Shown: positions 7,496 to 9,127 of the stretch, piece after piece
Layout of the letters: each line of letters opens with the position of its first letter
Numbering within the stretch: the stretch's first letter is position 1
DNA from: Propionibacteriaceae bacterium
GTDB lineage: Bacteria > Actinomycetota > Actinomycetes > Propionibacteriales > Propionibacteriaceae
Direction of reading: 5' to 3'
NCBI GenBank assembly: GCA_031254155.1
Contig: JAIRVA010000323.1
Location: forward strand, 1-9,127
DNA: 9,127 bases
Position numbers and translations under genes: made by a program
The notes under the pieces: model-generated
Told to the model about the DNA's origin: nothing
What the model saw: the letters and a program-made list of their open reading frames with translations, nothing else
The model's database searches: none

Positions 7496-7837
7496 TCACG
7501 GGCAGGCGCGACCCACCTGAAGCGAGGAGACCGCGTTGTCATCAAAGAACCAGAAGTCAGGGTCCTTCGTCCACGGCGCGGCCTGGAAGCAGTGGCCGGC
7601 CAAGTTCTTGTCGTGCGCGAGGGCAACGGTCCACCCAGTGGCATTGTCGTGCGAACTCAGCGTGTTGTCGACACCAGAAGACAGGTTCGTGGGACTGGTC
7701 TGCGCGACCGAGTACATCCCAATCGGCACGCGGTAGCTGGTCTCGGCATACAGCGTCAGAGCCGCCTGAGCAACCGCAGCCCCGACCACGAGCGAGGAGA
7801 TCCCGCCGATCACCAAGCTAGCCGCGAGCTTTATCAA
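7496..7837 (-). CDS. Small secreted protein with two betagamma-crystallin-type motifs
   Basis: A 113-residue protein. The signal peptide spans residues 1-25 (early Lys3, long hydrophobic core, A-Q-A cleavage site), leaving a mature chain of 88 residues. That chain has two copies of (N/D)(N/D)xx(S/T)S: DNTLSS at 57-62 and DNAVSS at 100-105. This is the calcium-binding signature of betagamma-crystallin Greek keys, and the 43-residue spacing fits one two-key domain. Aromatic or hydrophobic segments ahead of each motif (YAETSYR at 30-36, AHDKNLAG at 74-81) sit where the key's first strands belong. Cys83 and Cys112 may form a disulfide. Secreted crystallin-fold proteins in actinobacteria include metalloprotease inhibitors (I36/SMPI) and killer-toxin-like proteins; which applies here is unknown. 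The start is TTG, the only start codon in reach, with AAGGAG an unusually long 17 nt upstream. It heads a unit with the ABC genes. Confidence 0.65.
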   Translation of the reverse strand: MIKLAASLVIGGISSLVVGAAVAQAALTLYAETSYRVPIGMYSVAQTSPTNLSSGVDNTLSSHDNATGWTVALAHDKNLAGHCFQAAPWTKDPDFWFFDDNAVSSLQVGRACP

Positions 7838-7854
7838 TCTCGACTTTAATTCAA

Positions 7855-7860
7855 CTCCTT
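7855..7860 (-). promoter_or_regulatory. Strong but distant ribosome binding site
   Basis: AAGGAG, extended on its 5' side by one more A, lies 17 nt upstream of the TTG start of the secreted-protein gene. The normal gap is 5-9 nt. No ATG, GTG or TTG occurs in frame at the usual distance; a TTG directly after the site is out of frame and reaches a stop after one more codon. Either spacing is unusual here, or the start has been altered by mutation. Confidence 0.5.
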
Positions 7861-7868
7861 TGTTAACA

Positions 7869-7895
7869 GAGACTGGAAGTCAGTCTCAGATGAGA
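7869..7895 (-). promoter_or_regulatory. Two overlapping inverted repeats in the 5' leader of the secreted-protein gene
   Basis: GAGACTG and CAGTCTC (7869-7875 and 7881-7887) form a perfect 7-bp stem with a 5-nt loop. TCTCA and TGAGA (7884-7888 and 7891-7895) form a second inverted repeat sharing bases 7884-7887 with the first. In RNA the two could not both form fully, as in attenuators and switches. As DNA they could be an operator downstream of the promoter. The 2-nt loop of the second makes the DNA-operator reading more likely for it. Confidence 0.45.
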
Positions 7896-7941
7896 TATCA
7901 GAGGTAAATTTGCCAATGTTCCCTCTGAAGTGGTCATTCAC

Positions 7942-7970
7942 ACCCTACAAAATAGTTTTACAACTGTCAA
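7942..7970 (-). promoter_or_regulatory. Sigma-70-type promoter for the secreted-protein/ABC unit
   Basis: On the minus strand a perfect -35 box TTGACA (7965-7970) is followed by exactly 17 bp and a -10 box TAGGGT (7942-7947), which fits the actinobacterial TAnnnT pattern. Transcription would start near 7935, leaving a leader of about 100 nt before the TTG at 7837. It lies in an AT-rich stretch: by hand count 7861-7980 is 47 of 120 G+C (39%), in sharp contrast with the GC-rich coding DNA around it. Confidence 0.7.
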
Positions 7971-7989
7971 CACTATCACTGTAGTATCA
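7952..7989 (-). promoter_or_regulatory. Possible operator sites over and upstream of the -35 box
   Basis: An imperfect inverted repeat spans 7952-7976: 8-bp arms ATAGTTTT and AACACTAT, one mismatch, 9-bp centre, covering the -35 box. Directly upstream on the minus strand are two near-identical 7-mers, TGATACT (7983-7989) and TGATAGT (7972-7978), exactly 11 bp apart, one helical turn. Direct repeats in helical phase next to a -35 box are typical of response-regulator sites. No regulator gene is in the window. Confidence 0.4.
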
Positions 7990-8021
7990 GCACCGTGTGT
8001 CCTTTGTTGCTAAAGATCCAA

Positions 8022-8099
8022 GCCACGCAGGCAGACGGCTACAGCTACTACCTGACGCGCCTTCCGGACGGCACGCCGACGGCGTACGGGTCGCTGTTC
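8022..8099 (+). pseudogene. Remnant of a class B sortase gene
   Basis: This stretch translates to A-T-Q-A-D followed by GYSYYLTRLPDGTPTAYGSLF. The last 21 residues (8037-8099) match 16 of 21 residues of the intact sortase at 3708-3770; by hand count 50 of 63 bases agree. The similarity stops at GSLF: the following N-R-L-G-Q does not continue as a sortase, and no YGHH or STC segment follows in any + frame. The frame runs on to 8213, but the rest is not recognisable, and there is no sound start. It is a fragment of a sortase gene broken by rearrangement, in the same orientation as the pilus genes. Confidence 0.75.
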
Positions 8100-8259
8100 A
8101 ACCGACTTGGCCAACTGGTCGTACCCGGCGTACTTTGTCGGCATCATGACGCAGGATCACACCGTATCCCGATCTCGACCGAGCCCCGTCGTGCCGATCC
8201 GGGGACACGATGACCATGACCCCTGTGTCCTGCCGCGCTGCCGTTCTGCGGCGCTCCGG

Positions 8260-8265
8260 TAGGCT
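8260..8265 (+). promoter_or_regulatory. -10 box for a probably leaderless transcript
   Basis: TAGGCT ends 6 nt before the ATG at 8272. In actinobacteria a TAnnnT box at this distance places the transcription start on or next to the A of the start codon, giving a leaderless mRNA. No good -35 box is seen. GGAG at 8266-8269 is too close to the ATG to be a normal ribosome binding site. A short inverted repeat GCCGC/GCGGC (8232-8236 and 8248-8252) just upstream could serve autoregulation. Confidence 0.5.
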
Positions 8266-8271
8266 GGAGTC

Positions 8272-8466
8272 ATGCCGACCGAGCCTCCCGACGGTGCGTT
8301 TGAACTCCGCCCATCGCTGCCAGTCGCCGCAGACCAGAGATGGTTCTGGGCCGACCGCTGGCAGGCCCGCGAACGCGAGGTCGACCAGTTGGTGGTACGA
8401 GGTGAAGTCGCTTTCCACCCGACAACTGACGCTTTCCTCACCTATCTCGACGTACTTGATCGGTGA
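8272..8466 (+). CDS. Small protein resembling the C-terminal half of AbrB/MazE-type antitoxins
   Basis: A 64-residue acidic protein. The segment RWFWADRWQAREREVDQLV (about residues 23-41) followed by RGEVAFHPTTDAFLTYLD matches a pattern I know from actinobacterial antitoxins: W-F-W-x-x-x-W-Q-x-x-E-R-E, then a short Gly turn and a C-terminal helix. There it follows an AbrB-like DNA-binding domain and wraps the toxin. No DNA-binding domain precedes it here in any + frame. It may be a stand-alone antitoxin-like protein or what is left of one. The clean ATG, the -10 box 6 nt upstream and sensible composition argue that it is expressed. No toxin gene follows on the same strand. Its last 29 bp overlap the 3' end of the convergent DUF3791 gene. 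Confidence 0.5.
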   Translation: MPTEPPDGAFELRPSLPVAADQRWFWADRWQAREREVDQLVVRGEVAFHPTTDAFLTYLDVLDR

Positions 8467-8800
8467 CCACGGCCGGTGCGGCCGCCCTGACGGATTCCTC
8501 ATCTTCCTTCTCGCGGATGGCATTGACTACGTCGTTGGACACAGTTCCACCGCGCGGCGGGAGCGGTACGAAACCATAGAAAGACTCCGGAGCCGTCGCG
8601 GGCAAACCGTGGGCCAGCAGTTCGTCGAGGTCGGCGAAGGCGTTCTCCAAGCGCTCGACGTGGTAGAGGTCGTAGAGACTAATCACGAACTCCGTCAGGC
8701 CCTTGGCGTCCAGTTGGGCCAGCATCTCGCCGCCGCTCACGCCTTTCGACGCGCCGTACCGCTCCAGCAGGTAAATGAAAAAGCGCAGTTCCTCAGTCAT
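8438..8800 (-). CDS. DUF3791 family protein, probable toxin-antitoxin component
   Basis: A 120-residue soluble protein. Residues 1-62 match the DUF3791 pattern as I remember it: an N-terminal ELRFFIYLLERY helix, G-x-S-G-G-E-M, a helix ending F-V-I-S-L-Y-D-L-Y-H, and a closing D-L-D-E-L-L. The rest (about 63-120) is a variable tail with SFYGFVPLPPRGG and a charged end, longer than usual for this short family. The ATG at 8800 has GGAGG 6 nt upstream and overlaps the end of the preceding gene by 8 bp, so the two are co-translated. DUF3791 genes commonly sit next to DUF3990 genes, and the fragment at the window edge fits that partner. A role as antitoxin or accessory is inferred from this company; no catalytic motif is visible. 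Its 3' end overlaps the convergent antitoxin-like gene. Confidence 0.7.
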   Translation of the reverse strand: MTEELRFFIYLLERYGASKGVSGGEMLAQLDAKGLTEFVISLYDLYHVERLENAFADLDELLAHGLPATAPESFYGFVPLPPRGGTVSNDVVNAIREKEDEESVRAAAPAVVTDQVRRDR

Positions 8801-9044
8801 CGCCGCCTCCCAGGTAGACCGAGTTGCGCGGGTCGCCCGTCGCCCGCTCGGTTTCCCACAAGTCCACCACCGCCAGCGGCGCGAAGTGCCACACCTTCAG
8901 CTCATCGTCGGCGACAAGGCGGTACGTCTCCGAACCGAGATACGCCCGCAACGCCTCAAGCTCGGCAAATCCATACCGACGCATGAGTTCTGACACCACG
9001 CTCTGGTCGAGAAAATCGAGTACGCGGGCCAGGGCAACCGTCAT
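8793..9044 (-). CDS. Small conserved protein between DUF3990 and DUF3791 genes
   Basis: An 83-residue soluble, mostly helical protein with no signal peptide or membrane segment. Recognisable stretches are ELMRRYGFAELEALRAYLGS, ETYRLVADDELKVWHFAP, and LWETERATGDPRNSVYL. I know this pattern from unnamed small proteins encoded beside DUF3990/DUF3791 genes; I cannot name a function. The ATG at 9044 overlaps the upstream stop (ATGA), with GGAGGTGG just ahead, and its end overlaps the DUF3791 start by 8 bp, so the three genes form a coupled unit. It is likely the second small partner of the putative ADP-ribosyltransferase-like protein, acting as antitoxin or adaptor; this is inference from gene order. 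Confidence 0.65.
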   Translation of the reverse strand: MTVALARVLDFLDQSVVSELMRRYGFAELEALRAYLGSETYRLVADDELKVWHFAPLAVVDLWETERATGDPRNSVYLGGGDD

Positions 9045-9127
9045 TCCACCACCTCCACGTCACGCAAATACGCCAACGCCCGCACCGTGGCAAACACATA
9101 TTGGTCGACCAGTCGGTGTGGCAACAG
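9041..9127 (-). CDS. 3' end of a probable DUF3990 (ADP-ribosyltransferase-like) gene
   Basis: Only the last 28 residues are in the window; the frame is open to the right edge. The segment DQYVFATVRALAYLRDVEVVE has the form of the C-terminus of DUF3990 proteins, a Gln-x-x-Phe strand and then a helix with AL..L. DUF3990 is grouped with ADP-ribosyltransferase-fold proteins and occurs with DUF3791. The stop overlaps the next gene's ATG (ATGA). The call leans on both this short match and the two downstream partners. The catalytic part and the promoter are outside the window. Confidence 0.5.
   Translation of the reverse strand: MLPHRLVDQYVFATVRALAYLRDVEVVE

Noticed and set aside
7496..7837. A lactococcin-972-like bacteriocin
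   Set aside because: The company of an ABC transporter invites this, but the mature sequence does not show the His/Tyr/Trp-rich pattern of that family. The two DNxxSS motifs fit betagamma-crystallins better.
8104..8260. A continuation of the sortase remnant or an AbrB-type DNA-binding domain ahead of the small antitoxin-like gene
   Set aside because: The plus-strand frames here, including one reading DLANWSYPAYFVGIM, show neither sortase catalytic motifs nor an AbrB-like pattern.
8210..8986. A 258-codon plus-strand frame
   Set aside because: It is antisense to the DUF3791 and 83-residue genes and frame-shifted against the small antitoxin-like gene. It has no recognisable domain.

Overview
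The window is GC-rich, densely coded DNA that looks actinobacterial. Genes are linked by 4-bp ATGA stop/start overlaps (2101-2104, 3420-3423, 6581-6584, 9041-9044). It carries a Gram-positive pilus locus built on FctA-type pilins and class B sortases. No species can be named from what is visible.

Left part (1-4160, + strand): a sortase-assembled pilus operon. In order: the 3' part of a pilin or adhesin with a T-A-T-G type sorting signal, a class B sortase with an extra C-terminal membrane segment, a second pilin with a G-P-K-T-G-D sorting signal and a collagen-like insert, and a second class B sortase. The pilins are exported, folded with predicted Lys-Asn isopeptide bonds, anchored by their C-terminal helices, and then cleaved and joined by the two sortases.

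Middle part (4167-7970, - strand, convergent with the pilus genes): a three-gene unit. A strong-looking promoter (TTGACA, 17 bp, TAGGGT) in an AT-rich island precedes a small secreted protein. The mature part of that protein carries two copies of the betagamma-crystallin signature (N/D)(N/D)xx(S/T)S. A long GC-rich hairpin follows, then a possible 15-codon leader ORF, then an ABC ATPase and a 10-helix FtsX/MacB-like permease. A secreted crystallin-like polypeptide encoded with its own MacB-type transporter, with expression apparently tapered by a hairpin, is the most interesting and least familiar system here.

Right part (7990-9127): a short remnant of a third class B sortase in the pilus-locus orientation, which suggests the middle cassette interrupted or displaced an older, longer pilus locus. 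Next is a leaderless small gene resembling the C-terminal half of AbrB-type antitoxins. Converging on it from the right edge is a tightly overlapping three-gene minus-strand cassette: the end of a probable DUF3990 ADP-ribosyltransferase-like gene, an 83-residue partner and a DUF3791 protein, probably a toxin-antitoxin-like module.

Family names are recognised by eye from motifs. No database search was run.
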